A stretch of DNA of 64,000 nucleotides from Astrocystis sublimbata (taxonomy: Eukaryota > Ascomycota > Sordariomycetes > Xylariales > Xylariaceae). The notes under the pieces are model-generated. The model was not told the origin of the DNA. It saw only the letters and a program-made list of their open reading frames with translations, and searched no databases. Both the position numbers and the translations under genes were made by a program. Below are positions 1-12,276 of the stretch, one piece after another. The DNA lies in contig JAJNNY010000043.1 of assembly GCA_022453515.1 (NCBI GenBank), positions 248,001-312,000 of the forward strand, read 5' to 3'. Numbering within the stretch: the first letter of the stretch is position 1; every line of letters starts with the position of its first letter.

Positions 1-1770
1 TGGAATCATTTTAGGCAGAAACTGGGTGCAGTGAAGGCAGGTGACACGAGAGCGTTGAAGCAGCTTCACGTCCTCCTCGGTCGCATCTTGCTACGCCGAA
101 CCGAGAAAACCATCGTGGATGGCAAACCAATTCTGAATCTACCAGATCTGACAGTTCACACCGTCGATGCCGTCTTTGAACAAGATCAACAGGATTACTA
201 CACAGCCCTCGAAAAGCGTTCGCAGCTGACCGTGAACAAGTACCTAAAGGCTGGCACAATTGCACGCCATTATTGGTACATTCTGCTACTGATTCTCCGA
301 CTTCGCCAGTGTTGCTGCCACCCCTACTTAATCAAAGATCACGCCATTCCAGAAGGAGTAGACATGACGCCCGACGACATGAACAAGCTAGCGCAGAAAC
401 TGGCGCAGCGTGTCGTAGACCGGATCAAAGCCCAGAAGGTATTTCGATGTCCAATGTGTAGCCTGGACACCGAGAGTCCTGTTATCGTCTTTCCGTGTGG
501 ACACCCTGTCTGCACCAACTGCATCACGAACATGGCCTCGGTAAGAGAGCCAGGCATGGAGGCTGAAGACGAAGACGAGGAAGGCGGTCACCCGATGGGA
601 CAATGTCCCACTGAGGGCTGCATGGCTTTTGTTGAATCCAAACACGTGATTTGTCACAGATACTTCAGCGAGGTGTACCTCTCCACTGATGACGAAAACA
701 GTCATAACTCGGACAAATCAGACGAGGAAGATCTGGAAGAGGATGATGCGGACAAGAAGGGCAATTTGAAAGACTTTGTCGTTTCGGACGAATACGAAAG
801 TAGTGATGCTGAGGATTCTGACGCTACCCCGCTCCCCGCTATCAAGCCTGACATCAAAAGTCCCCCGAAACCCGCTCCCCAGACGAAGGCGGACGATTCA
901 GAGGATTCGGACGACTCTTTGCCGCCCATCGATACAATATTTTCTCATATCAGAAAGAAAGCGGAACTCTCTGAGTCCAGTTTCAATACCTTGAGCGCAA
1001 AACCTCATGACATCGGACCTGAGCTTGATTCCAAGAATGGAAAAAGCAGTGTCGCTTCTGGCCACAAGCGCAAGATATCTGCTGGGAAAGGTGTAGCCCA
1101 GCCGAGAAAGAAAGCGAAGAGGGGAAGAAAGAAAAGAACCGAGCTGACACTCAGCGCCCTCAAAAAATCGGTATCAGGTAGTGCTGCTGCTAAAGAAAGA
1201 TACTTCAACGGGCTGAGAAAAGACTATGAGACCAGTGCCAAGATCGACAAGGCGATGGAGATACTGAAAATGATACGACAAGATTTCCCAAACGAAAAAA
1301 CGCTCGTCTTTAGTCAATTTACCTCTTTCCTCGACCTGATGGAAATTCCCATCTCGGATGATGGGTACAATTACCGCCGCTACGATGGAAGTATGCCGAT
1401 CGGTGACAGAGAGCTTGCTGTCGACGATTTCATGAAGAACCGAGAGGTCAAGGTGATGTTAGTCAGCCTGCGTTGTGGTAATGCAGGCTTGAATCTTTAT
1501 GCTGCCACACGGGTCATCATGCTCGATCCCTTTTGGAATCCGTCGGTGGAGGACCAGGCCATCAAGCGAGCTCATCGGATTGGGCAGAACAATCCCGTCA
1601 TCGCGTATCGTATTTTAGTCAAGGAGACGGTGGAAGACCGCATCCTTGCATTGCAGGAGAAGAAGAGGCAGCTTGTGAGCGATGTCCTTAACGCCGATGC
1701 TCGCAACAGCGTGAGTCGGCTGACTGTGTCCGAAATCGCGGGCCTGTTCGGTATTCAATGGAGAGGTTGA
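1..1770 (+). CDS. RING-finger SNF2-family ATPase, ULS1/RIS1-like, 5'-partial
   Basis: The reading frame is open from the first base, so the N-terminal ATPase lobe lies outside the window and about 590 C-terminal residues are visible. In order: the end of the SNF2_N lobe (LLRRTEKTIVDGKP, RLRQCCCHP); a C3HC4-type RING starting FRCPMC and continuing with FPCGHPVCTNC; a long acidic and Lys-rich linker with a basic KKAKRGRKKR patch that could be a nuclear signal; and the helicase C lobe with LVFSQF, GLNLYAATRVIMLDPFWNP and the arginine-finger region QAIKRAHRIGQ. A RING inserted between the two helicase lobes is the RAD5/RAD16/ULS1 architecture. The LLRR and RIGQ context with a late RING fits ULS1 (SUMO-targeted ubiquitin ligase/translocase) best. 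SUMO-interacting motifs would lie upstream, so ULS1 versus RAD16 is inference. It runs tail-to-tail with the next gene. Confidence 0.85.
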   Translation, partial: WNHFRQKLGAVKAGDTRALKQLHVLLGRILLRRTEKTIVDGKPILNLPDLTVHTVDAVFEQDQQDYYTALEKRSQLTVNKYLKAGTIARHYWYILLLILRLRQCCCHPYLIKDHAIPEGVDMTPDDMNKLAQKLAQRVVDRIKAQKVFRCPMCSLDTESPVIVFPCGHPVCTNCITNMASVREPGMEAEDEDEEGGHPMGQCPTEGCMAFVESKHVICHRYFSEVYLSTDDENSHNSDKSDEEDLEEDDADKKGNLKDFVVSDEYESSDAEDSDATPLPAIKPDIKSPPKPAPQTKADDSEDSDDSLPPIDTIFSHIRKKAELSESSFNTLSAKPHDIGPELDSKNGKSSVASGHKRKISAGKGVAQPRKKAKRGRKKRTELTLSALKKSVSGSAAAKERYFNGLRKDYETSAKIDKAMEILKMIRQDFPNEKTLVFSQFTSFLDLMEIPISDDGYNYRRYDGSMPIGDRELAVDDFMKNREVKVMLVSLRCGNAGLNLYAATRVIMLDPFWNPSVEDQAIKRAHRIGQNNPVIAYRILVKETVEDRILALQEKKRQLVSDVLNADARNSVSRLTVSEIAGLFGIQWRG

Positions 1771-2152
1771 CAAGGCATGGTTGCAGTTAGTTTGGCGTTC
1801 GGTTCTGATTGTCTGATATTATCTTGTCTCGACGAAATGACTTTGTACTCTGGGAAGCTGCTTCACGATGATGCCTGGCGGGCTCGGTTGCTTGGCTTCG
1901 ATGGTTTGCTTATTGACTTATAGGATCGGTTAGCCTTCGCGGGTTCGGTTGTACCTGATTGTATCATTTAGCCTGGTGTTCCGGCGACAATGTTGTACAG
2001 TAACTAGCAGTCTTAGACTATAGATGTAGTCCCATCAACGCAGATTTCGTTCTATTGTCACTGACATGCATCTATCTCATCCCCTCGTCTTCTCACATAC
2101 AAGACGTAGAATGAGAAAGACATGCATGCAGTCCCACTACATATAGCGTGCC
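1771..2152. other. Intergenic, convergent 3' ends
   Basis: This is 382 bp between two convergent genes and must hold both 3' UTRs. I see no further gene, RNA or repeat in it. Confidence 0.6.
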
Positions 2153-3714
2153 TCAAGCCATGACTAGTGCATCCAGCTGCGCCGTGATGTCAACCAGCGG
2201 AAACAAAGTCCTATTTCCCGCCGAGGTCCCAGGCACTAATGGATCCGTAAACCACTCCTCGACCAAGAATACGCTGCCGGCGATATCCACAGCCGCTGTT
2301 ACAACGCCGCCATCAGCCGCGACTGCTGGGTCGTTCGCTATTCGGCCCAGGAACTTGGCACTTTGCCATTCCTTCCCGTTCGCGGATTGTACTACCGAGA
2401 CACCTCCCTCGTGCTCTGTGATCAAAAGCACCTCGTTGTCATACTTGGGGAGCAAAGCGATGGCGTCGCCGGGGCGGATCACGTCCGCGGTCTGATTGCC
2501 AGGGTACGTGATGGGAATCGGTACAGGTGTGCCCTTCTCGGCGCCCATGTCGAAGCGAAACAGCGCCCCACCGTCTGCGCTCTTATTTCGCGAGTCGGCC
2601 ACTAAGAGCGTGGTTCCGTCGACGGCGGCGAGGCCGGTGTACCCCATCGCAGTGGTATCCAGCACGTCCCCGCCTCCGCAACTACCCTTGGGCGGGGCAA
2701 TTGTTGAGCTGTTGTTGATGTACCATTCATCCACGCTGCTTCCGTCGCCGGAGACGCGGAATAAGTGGCCCGGGTAAGTCCCTAGCACGTAGACGTTCCC
2801 CGCGTCGTCGAATTCGATGTCCTGCGGCCCGCCGTAGCGGCCTTGGCTCACGGCTGTGAGATTCACGGACCAGAGCACCGAAGCCGTGTCGGGGGCATAG
2901 CGGAGGAGGTAGTTGTCTCCGGACACGTCTTGGCCGGCAGTTTCACTTGGGGAACGAGTCGTGTTAGTATCGCATAGTATGAGATCCCAGTGGAACTATT
3001 ATTCTGGTGCTTGTTCCAGAGGCAAATTCGGGGGGGGCGCTTGCAAGGTCTGGGCTTCACTCACTGTGCTTGTGCTGCATCGACTAGGATGGTGATCTCG
3101 TTTGCGGAATTGTACGGATCTCGCTGCGATGTTGCACGGAGTCAGCTATCGCTCGCCCGCTCGGGCAAGTATGTCGGAAGTAGTTGAGATGTTTCAGAAC
3201 AGGCGTTGCTGCTTCAAGGATGCCTCCCATCTTGCTTTTGGGGCGAAACAACCTTTTAAAGTACCACTTACTGCGACGCCACCGATGTGGAAAGGCTTGG
3301 TCCGGGTTATGTCTGGGAGTTCGATTGTTGATACAACGGTGTCTTCATACGGGTCGTAAATGACAACCGAGGCATTGTAGAGGGAGCCGATGTCTGAGGT
3401 CAGATGACAATTAGTATTTTCAACATTCTTGTGTCGTTCTCGGCTTGTCATGACATACTGTCGATCTGTTAGCTAATTTACTCTGGGGTTTGGTTCCGTT
3501 TACGCCATGGGCACCCCCCACCTCACTCGCGCACATACCGCAGTAAACAAGACTGTTGGTCAAAGTCGACATTCTCCGGATACAGCTGGTAAGAGGCTAT
3601 GTTGATGGTGCTGCTGCTGAAGGGCGGGCACGATGACTGCTTAGGACTCTGCAGTACCGGATGGCTCGAGGCTGTGGCTAGAAGCCATGATAGGCCGACT
3701 ACGGGAGCGAACAT
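2153..3714 (-). CDS. Secreted TRI14-like (SMP-30/gluconolactonase-like beta-propeller) protein
   Basis: The protein starts with a hydrophobic leader (MFAPVVGLSWLLATASS), then SYQLYPENVDFD, SLYNASVVIYDP, FHIGGVA, a VDAA segment, DVSGDNYLLRY, and blade-like repeats (GGPQDIEFDDAGNVYVLGTY and others). This is the pattern of proteins annotated as core trichothecene cluster protein 14, predicted secreted beta-propellers of unknown activity. Exons I can support: about 3714-3539, an exon ending at 3272 (donor GTAAGT), 3123-3065, and 2945-2153. The last three join in frame through good donors, a GATACTAAC-like branch site and AG acceptors. The junction between exon 1 and the exon holding SLYNAS is unclear: the best donor (GTATGT at 3538) and the best acceptor (after 3390) do not preserve frame. 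A GTGCGC donor with an upstream acceptor does, but adds unusual residues. No other trichothecene gene is nearby. Confidence 0.7.
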
Positions 3715-4700
3715 GTTCTCAGATTGTAGGAACTTGATCTCTACCGATCGTCAACGACCAACACCTGAGGGTGCTGGCTATATGTAGTATCGAGTATTGC
3801 GCATAGGAGTAGTACTATCACTACGCATGACCTCCCACCCTATCTATACCTAAGGCATAATAGCCCCTTGTCCTTATTTATTATGTTGACACATCCACAT
3901 CCATTGATTTGATTCCTCATCATGTCGCATAAGCGATAACGCGACGAAGGCGTTGAAGCGCGCCTCGGCTAAAGAAGACAAAATTGGAGACGGATCTTCA
4001 CGGCTAGTTGCTAAGAAGAAGTTAGGACGGGATCCCAGACTGGGGATTCCCTGTCTGTCATTCAACCGGCTGCAATTACCAATTGCTTGACAATACTCAA
4101 TTCATTGGGAAACAGAGGCATTGTTCAAAGTTTACTAATTCAAATCTCCCGTTACGTGGATTTTATCTAGATGGACCACGGTTCAGCTCGAGAACAACTC
4201 TCACTTGGCGATCATAATAATCATCTTCGGCCGTTCAATGTCCCGTTGGCTCGCTGCAGATTGACCCGCGATTGGGATTGTCACTTGGCTAGAGGACTGA
4301 ACGTCAAATTTCGAAACCCTAACTTTGCTGAAGTTATTTTAAGGCACGCCTGGCATCTATGCCGTATCTCTGAAGCTACTAGTCAGTCGAAGCGGCCTCG
4401 CCCGTTCGACGTTCAAGGAATACTCGATTAATCATTCAGCTTCACACCGCCTACGCTGTTTCTTGTCCTGGCCAAGGAATTATAGGAGCTAATATTTCCG
4501 GATGGTCAAAAAACCGGAACCAACACAGGCAATTACACTGACGAATGCACTCACATAATCGCAACGTACAGGATAATTAGCACACAGTGATTTCTGAGAA
4601 CAATATCACTGATGGGTATAGGTACTGAAATATCTTATCTGAGCTTTATACTATTCTGCACATGTACAGCATCTACGAAGGTTATTGAGTGGTGGTACTG
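3715..4700. other. Intergenic spacer
   Basis: This is 986 bp holding the promoter of the TRI14-like gene and the 3' flank of the GH55 gene. No convincing coding sequence or structured element was seen. Confidence 0.5.
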
Positions 4701-7700
4701 CTAGATTGCGGAAGGGGCCTTCCCGATCGATGGCACCTCGTATAACGATACGTGCGACCATTCCGGGTGGCTGGTGACAGCCAGGTTTGCATTTGAGGTG
4801 ATACCAGCTCCGCTTGGGGAAACGAAGATGTTCTTGGCACCGATCGCAACGACATTCTGCAGTCGGTTGTTGTCGTAATTCTGGTCCACCAGCCATAGAG
4901 ACTTCTGGCAGCTGTGCTCGTCGACGCAGTCCTGTGTGTAGGTGCTGAACCAAGAATACGTTCCCGCCGCGCCGATGTGGACGTTCTGGCAGCCCCTCAA
5001 AATCACCGCCCAAGACTCGTCACAGCCATCCGCATCGTTGCCGTTGCAGGAGTAGGTAGGGTCCCCTGGGAAAACGCCGACTGCGGTGTTGAAAGGCGCA
5101 GGCGGCTTCGGTGTTGGCTGGTAGTAAGGTGATTCAGTCTGCACGAAGGTAGTGAATACATTACGGGCCTTGTTGAAGTTGTACTGGTAAAATACGTTGT
5201 GCTCCGCCGACGTGCCGTATAGCCAGGTAGCCTTCTGGCTTTCAACAAGCATGCCGCGAGCACTATACACCGAGTTCTGCTCCAGGCCGTTGCGCGGGTC
5301 GTTGAGATCGGGGTCGTCGACGAGATGATCCGATACCCACAACCACATGTTGTCGAAGTAGCCCGACGCCTTCTGCGTGACGTGCAAGAGCATGCTGGCA
5401 ACCTGGCACCTCGCGGGATTGGTACCGCTCGTGATCGCCGGACACTCTGCCGGCGTGAGCTCCGTCCCCGTAGCCCCTCCGAGCCGAACGTGGACATCCC
5501 ACAAGGCGGCAGCTCCGGCACTCGCAGCTGCGACGTTCCACTCCATCAGGACTACTCCAGGCGTGGGTCCTTTGCTTGTCAGGATCAGATCCTGCATTTC
5601 GACCGTGCCGACGTCGCCAGCGTTGCCGACCTTCAGCATGACGACAGGATTGCTGGCATCCGAGAACCTGTTGCCGTTTGCAACAAACTGAGACCAGGTC
5701 TCGCCGACAATCTTCGCATCTTTCGGGATAGTTACTGTGTTACTCAGAATGTACGAGCCGGCATCTACATAGATGATCTTGCTGCCATCTCCATAAGCGT
5801 TGAACGCTTGCTGCACTGCGGCTGTGTCATCAGTCGTGCCATCGCCTCTCGCGCCCAAATCTTTCAGATGGACAAAGTCGGCAGCAGACTTATCCGTGTA
5901 CTGATTCTTCTTTCTCTCAAAGTATGGTGCTACTTGAAGACCTGAAACGGAAGGACCCAACAGTGTAGGCTCGCGTGTGTAGTCCGTCGGCCCAACTGTC
6001 CATGAGCGTTGATCCCCCTTGTACGTTGCTCCTAAAACATACTATCATCCCAGGTATCCCAGGTCAGTTATTGATGGTCCACTGTGTCGGGCGTTGAGAC
6101 TTACAGTCTTATAGTAGCCTGCCGCAAGGATCACATTCGAGCTCCAATGATCTTGGATTTTTGCCCCCAGATTAACGTTGTCCAAAACCAAGCCCGTAAA
6201 GCCTGAGTCGCGCGTATCAACGGGCGCTGCCATTTCGATGGCAGAGTCCCTGATGTTGGAGAATGTTGAGTCAATGATAGTAACAGAGCCAGGCAGTGAT
6301 CCATCGCCGTCATTGTAGAGTCGAAACCCAACCTGAGCGTTGTTTACTGTGATACTCTTCCACACCCAACCCCAGTCCCAGATGAGCTGTACCGCAGTAT
6401 TGCAGCCGTTGAAAGTCAGTCGAGATGCACTGAATTGTTGGCTACCGCCGTCTGAGGTTCACAGTTAGATAATCTACTCCGATCTCAAGACGAGTATGGA
6501 GGCTTACAGATGCCAAAGTTGCCTCCTGTAAAGGTGATATCAGATATGACACCTCCGCTTCCGTTCTCTGCATAGATGCCTTGCTGGGTCTTTCAACTCC
6601 CCTCGTTAGCAGGTCTACAATGACCAGCAATACGCTTGCCATAGGCTAAAACAAGGGGAGATGGCTTACAGTAGCCGAATTGGCGATAAGTTCGACGTTC
6701 TCAAGTGTTGTGGCCTGGGCCACCTGATAGTGCAATGCCGCAACATACGCTCCGGCGTCAGTTGCTGTGATGTCAATTTTTATGTTGCGAATTTGGCTGT
6801 AGAAGCGCGCAGTGTTGATATACCATTCTAGCGCGCCCCCATCAGGACCAGATCCGCCGCCGTCGACGTAAACATCTGTAGATAGGAGTCCTAGACCGAT
6901 GAAACTCGGGGCACCCACGATAGTCGGCCAATTATTAGCATCCCCTACGATCTGTGTACCGAAATAGACGCTGATTGAGCTAGAGACTAGATACCGCCCA
7001 CTGGGGAAATCTGGTATAGAAAAAGAGTTAGAATCTGCCGTCTTTGGGCAAGTTTTGACTCATGTATCAGGTGTCTCAAGAGCATGCAGAATCATGCAGC
7101 ATTTAAGAGCAGAAATTTTGCTGAACGGGGGAATAAAAGACTGAAATTTACTTACAGACGATTGCGTTCTTGGTGGTTGAGCCGTTGCACGCCGCTCCAC
7201 ACCTCTTGCCATCGTCGATTGCTCTTTGGATTGCTTGAGTAGAGTCGGTCGCACCAGTGGGATCTGCGCCGTAGTCAGTCACTACGTTACGGAACACCTG
7301 AACTGAATATGTCAGCAAACACACAGCAAATCACGTGCTTCACTTGGTGGTAACGACCTTGTATGAAGCGTCATTTCCCCAGGGAACTGTGCCCTTGTGC
7401 GCTATGTTCTCCATCCAAAATGTCCCAGCCCGCTTTGTGAGGGGCGGCGCGGGACTGGCATCGAGCTCAGCGACCAAAGCAGCTGCTCTGGCGATTTCGT
7501 CCGTGATTTTGAGCAGCTTCGGGCTTGTGTCGGTATCGCGTTTGGCTTTATTGTTGCCATGTCTGGGTCCGAAAGTGTTGCGTCGTGGCTTTGCGAGGCG
7601 CGCCTTGTTCAGCACCGTCATCTGGGCAATCGCATCTTTCACAATGTTCCGTGCCGCTTCGATGTCACTGGAAGATGCATTCTGCGCTGTCACGAATGAA

Positions 7701-7834
7701 GACAGTGACGGCTGTCTTGAGGCGACAGATCGCTCTGTCAACTGAGCAGAGGCGTAGACGGGACTGGCGGATCCAACCAGGTAGTGGAGAGTCAAGCAAG
7801 CGTGTAAGAGAAGAACACGACAGGTGAGCCACAT
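4701..7834 (-). CDS. Glycoside hydrolase family 55 exo-beta-1,3-glucanase, secreted
   Basis: Six exons join in frame: 7834-7358, 7297-7156, 7010-6670, 6589-6508, 6451-6105 and 6017-4701, giving 901 residues. The leader (MWLTCRVLLLHACLTLHYLV) looks like a signal peptide. Two right-handed beta-helix (pectate-lyase-superfamily) halves follow. The first opens with VFRNVVTDYGADPTGATDST and YFPSGRYLV, the second with VHLKDLGARGDGTTDDTAAV. This duplicated layout, plus MWLWVSDH and EHNVFYQYNFNKA, is typical of GH55 enzymes that split beta-1,3-glucan from the end. Length fits the larger members of the family. The fifth intron closes only with an unusual AAG acceptor at 6018, because the nearer TTTTAG acceptor breaks the frame. 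Likely role: wall remodelling or glucan nutrition, from the family rather than the locus. Confidence 0.9.
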
Positions 7835-10800
7835 CTTGTCGAGAATTAGTCGCTTACAAGGTGAAGGTATGATGTATCAAGTTTTGAGCGACGCCCTCTC
7901 GAGGCGAATTCATGCAATCAAGGGTTACCTCTTTGAGTGGGAGACTAAAGGATATAGGGGGGCTTATAGTGAGCTTTATGTGAAACAGAATCTTTTCAGT
8001 ATCTCAAGCTTGTCCCATTATGCAAATAGTCTTGAAAGTGATATCCCTAATTTTAGCCAACATGGCTGACAGTCTCACAGGCTCATAGCTTACCGTATGT
8101 TACTCTCGAGGAGGCCTCGAATAAGCCTCGTTTGGTAAAGGCCCGAAAATTCAAAAGCGGAGGGTTGGTAGATGTCTGGAATAGGAAGGTTGTGAAGTTT
8201 GTGGAATCTAGAATTTCAATTGGCCCGAGGTTGTCGACTTTGAGAATCACCGCAGATGGTGTATTTGAGAATCACTCACAAGACAACGCATGCCAGTGTC
8301 ATATGTCTGGACCCCTTCAGAATCGATGTTTTGGCATGCAGATTCCCCTCCCTCACCGAGAGAGAGCCTTGACCACAGGTGACTAGCGATCGCCATCGGC
8401 CTCGTCTTTCCCTCGAATAAATTGAAAGGAACGTCATATATACATTTGCTCACGTGGTACTACTTGTTTCTAATAAGCGAAGGTGTCTTAGGCCTATCAT
8501 TGCTGCGATTTCTATATCTTGGTCCTTGTTACTTCGAACAATAAATGAATATGCTCGCACGCACACTCGAAATCTTCTCAACAATCCTCTACTCACATGT
8601 GAAGCAACGTAACAGCTACACCACAGCTTCTCGGGGAGGTCGCATGATGCACAAGTCGTCGCAGTAGCATCACGCGTCGGCAAGGCGAGGGAAGTTGTCT
8701 CCGATTGGTAGTACCCCAAAAGGGGAGGTGTCTCGCACCCCAACGGTCATTGTGTTTATAGGTTCATTGGACTGTCATCCGATCAGATTTTCATCGGAGA
8801 ATACAACCGCATGAGTGAATCGTGATCTAACAGAGCCACAATGAAGAGGCCAACAAGCATGTCGAAAATGGTGATGACCAATCTATCACGTTTTGAAGGT
8901 AGTATGCTGGCAGCACAACCTTCGGCCATCGACGTCTTGTGGTACTCGGCCCTCAACTAGAACGCATGTCATCTGCGGGGTCATTTCTGTCCATAGTAGC
9001 CTTTGTCGGACACGGAAGATGCGCGCCCCGGTTCGACGCAATGTTCTTTTCATCGTGGTCATTGGAGGAGTCTATCTACATCCCGAGCCGACATTTTCAC
9101 ATCTCAGCCAATAAACTTTCGTCCCGAAATACGTTCAGGACCACATTCTCCGGATACACTCACAACGTCGGATGCATATCAATTCAACTGCCACTTTCAA
9201 AACAAGGGAGAGTTTAGTGAGCGAAAACGCGTTTGACTTAGTATCATCAATATGATGTTTGTGGAACTGGGTTTCTTCTCATACTCTCCGGGATGCCGAT
9301 GGGCATCCTTACAATTATTTTATTACGTCCTCAACGTCAAAAGAGTTGCAAACTACTTGCTGGTTCGATCTTCTAAGGTTCCTGGGAGATCGTTGGGGAG
9401 AAGACATTTAGTACTGGCAGACTGTCCAGGACTCCAGTACACTGACTGATCATATAATACCTTCAGTTGTTAGTTACCAGAGGGTGTGTTTGGAAGACCG
9501 TAGCAGAGGCAAAACGCGCCCACAGCAGAAAAGAAACTAGTATTTTGAAATACTACCATTGGACGCGAAACATGTCTACCATTAAATATGAGGCTGCAAG
9601 TCAAATTGACCTGGTAACAGCCAATGCTGACATATCAACCAGTCAATGTTCCATTAGAGGTATCTTATTATGTGCTGCTTATAGTCAGTCAAAACGACTT
9701 CAATATCCAAATGGCAGTTCCGTCCTCAAATTCGGCCCATTATCAAGGGCGGAATGCATCGTGAAGGGTCCTTACATCCAGTAAATACGTAGCGACACAT
9801 GGCCATTAAGTAGAAGTTAGTTTAAAGCTTGAGTGGTACAAGTCCCTAACCTTAAGCATTCAGCATTATGAATGTAACGCTGATCTCATTTGATCAACAA
9901 CTCCTCAAACCAAGTCACAGATCAGTGCGGGTCAAAAGACCGAAGAAGCACACGCGACTCCAGGGATACATGATCGTCGTCAAACGAACAGTAGATGAAC
10001 TGTTGATCATGGCGGACTAATGTGCAGATCTCTCTTCAGACGATCACACGCTGCGAGATTGACAAGCAATGATCCATCTTCTTCAATCAAATTGGAGTTA
10101 TATAAATAGGTCGAAGTACTCTACTATGTATTGAGCCCTCCGTATACATCGCGTCTTATGAGAACATCTGAGATCGTCGAAAGTGTGCAGAGGCAATAGG
10201 AACTCAAACCAAGGCGGTGGTCTTTACATGTGGCCGACGAGATAAGTTCTGGAGAGCCCAGCTTCGGGTCTCGGGCCCGTAGCCTTCATAATGCCGGCGC
10301 TTAATGCGATGAGATAGATGGCGTTGTTGGTACAGCTGCTGCGTCCGAACCGACACCGCCCACTTTTTCGGGGAGCAACCGGACAATCAAGGCCGGGCCT
10401 CCTGATGTGACAGGTGCATACATCTCATCTCTGACACATTGACTCGACAGAGCGCTTGAAGGTCTGCATGTCGATTGCGGCCACTTTGACTTTACTCAAT
10501 GGGTTCGTCCATCAATGCGTTTCATGTCTGATCTATGCACTTGGGACATCCCGGTACTAGCATAACATATATATATATTCCAATCATGTACAGACTCGGC
10601 ATCGCTGACAGAACGGAGTATGTGGTGTATAAGTGGATTGCATCATGAGGTTCATCTCAACTCTGCGCCTGATCGAGACCCAAGCAACAACGGTATCTCC
10701 AAAGTAACTGGCGCGATAGAAATACCTCGGTTGAAAATAGACATTCACCGAACCACACGAAGCAACTGGATCTTGCATCATGGGAACCTCGATCATGGTA

Positions 10801-12044
10801 CGCGCCAACTACCGAATATATGTGGGATTGTCGTAAGGTGGCAGGAACAACTCACGCAGAAATGATTCGTTGTTATCAGTGAAAGTGGTCGACACTCCGA
10901 ACCGCGGCGTCAATCAAACTCGCAAAGTTGCAGAATCGTCTCAAATATCCCTGCGATGACAGCTACCACCCCTGTGAGAGGCGTTCCGCTAGCCTCCCTG
11001 ACCCGATGCTAAAATCTCGACACGAGTCTCAATGGGGAAATCCGAATCTTGTCCGCGATTTCGATGATGGGGATCAGGGATGCAACTATGAAGATTGCTT
11101 TATGACTACCATACTTGATAGAGGGACACCATTCGATGGGTCGCATCTTATAACACCTTTCCGTGCCGTTTGGTATCTCATCCGAATTACCAGGAATCCA
11201 AGGTGACAACTCCCCATCTGCCGTGGGGGGCTCGGGGGGCATGGACATATTGTGTCCGTGGTGGGTGGGGAGCACATCCCTGTTCGCAACCCCTTCTCCA
11301 CACTCAAGGGCTAGGCGAGCCAGACACAAGGGTCTGAATCTTGAAAGCTCATCTGTCAAATGGTCCCAGGGGTTCTTGTGGTGGTACTTGTGGTCACGTC
11401 AAGTAAATTGGTCGTTTATGTAACTGCGAAACTGTAAGTTTATGCTCGCCTGATCATGCCCATGTTCGCCGTCGAGCAATTGTTCATGCCTTTCAAAGGT
11501 CTAAGCAAACGCTTAGCAAGATTGACAATAAATGAAGTTGAAAAGATGATTAGATAGCTGAACGATGCTATGAAGCTTCATACAAACCGAATCATCACCT
11601 GTTCTAGCGTAGTTGCCGATCACGAACGCAAGAACGCGAATTACACGAAAACGAACACCGAATGGTTCCTCGTGAAGAGAAACGGATTTACGGGAACCCA
11701 GCCGACGCTCAAGAGAGGCCCTCGCTGACAACGTGGTCTGGGGGTTTCGGGTCTAACTATACCCTGCCACACATCCATGATCGTATGCAGCCATATGGCC
11801 TTCGCGCCTGTCAATTACGGATTACCATTTTCCCGGAATGACAATAGGCAGTACCAGGGAAACGAGCAACTTGAGACGAAAACAAGATTTGCGCCTGTTT
11901 CCGAACCTAACAGTGCGCTCAACTTGTCATCCTAGCATTCTTGAACGGTATGATCGACACATGGACAAGCGCTGGCATCTATCATCAGTTCAATCGAGCG
12001 ACCCATACATCGTCGTCGTCGTTTGACGTGCCGCCCCTTCGCGA
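7835..12044. other. Gene-poor stretch, about 4.2 kb
   Basis: No open frame here has domain-like content, a signal peptide or convincing splice structure; the longest are about 105 codons and look random. I see no transposase or reverse-transcriptase motif, tRNA or tandem array. A short AT run (TATATATATA) lies near 10568. It could hold decayed mobile DNA or a non-coding RNA, but nothing in the text shows this. Confidence 0.4.
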
Positions 12045-12276
12045 TGTATATATATGCCACCTCACCACCTTCATAATCATGTTGTCTCTTCATCAACTCA
12101 AGCTCAGTTGTCTCTTTCATCTCACTTCTTTTCCATCTCTAGTTCTGTGAACTATTCGGTTCTTGACGTTCATTTTTGGACACTCTTTCGTATTCACCGC
12201 CAGCCGGTTTTAATCTTCCACTTCACGATCTTGTACCCTCGATAGCAACGCGTCGTCTCATCAAAACATCTTCAAA
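12045..12276 (+). promoter_or_regulatory. TATA box and pyrimidine-rich leader of the Asn-rich secreted protein gene
   Basis: A TATATATA-type box sits at about 12046-12054. The region 12080-12240 is a strongly CT-rich tract running up to the start codon at 12277, which follows TCTTCAAA. In filamentous fungi a TATA box plus a CT-rich leader is usual for highly expressed genes. The link to expression level is inference. Confidence 0.5.

Noticed and set aside
2153..7834. Secondary-metabolite (trichothecene) cluster
   Set aside because: Only the TRI14-like protein fits. No terpene synthase, P450, acyltransferase or transporter is present.
8701..8745. AGGTGTCTCG word as another copy of the GH79 intron element
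   Set aside because: Only about 10 bases match and no hairpin follows.
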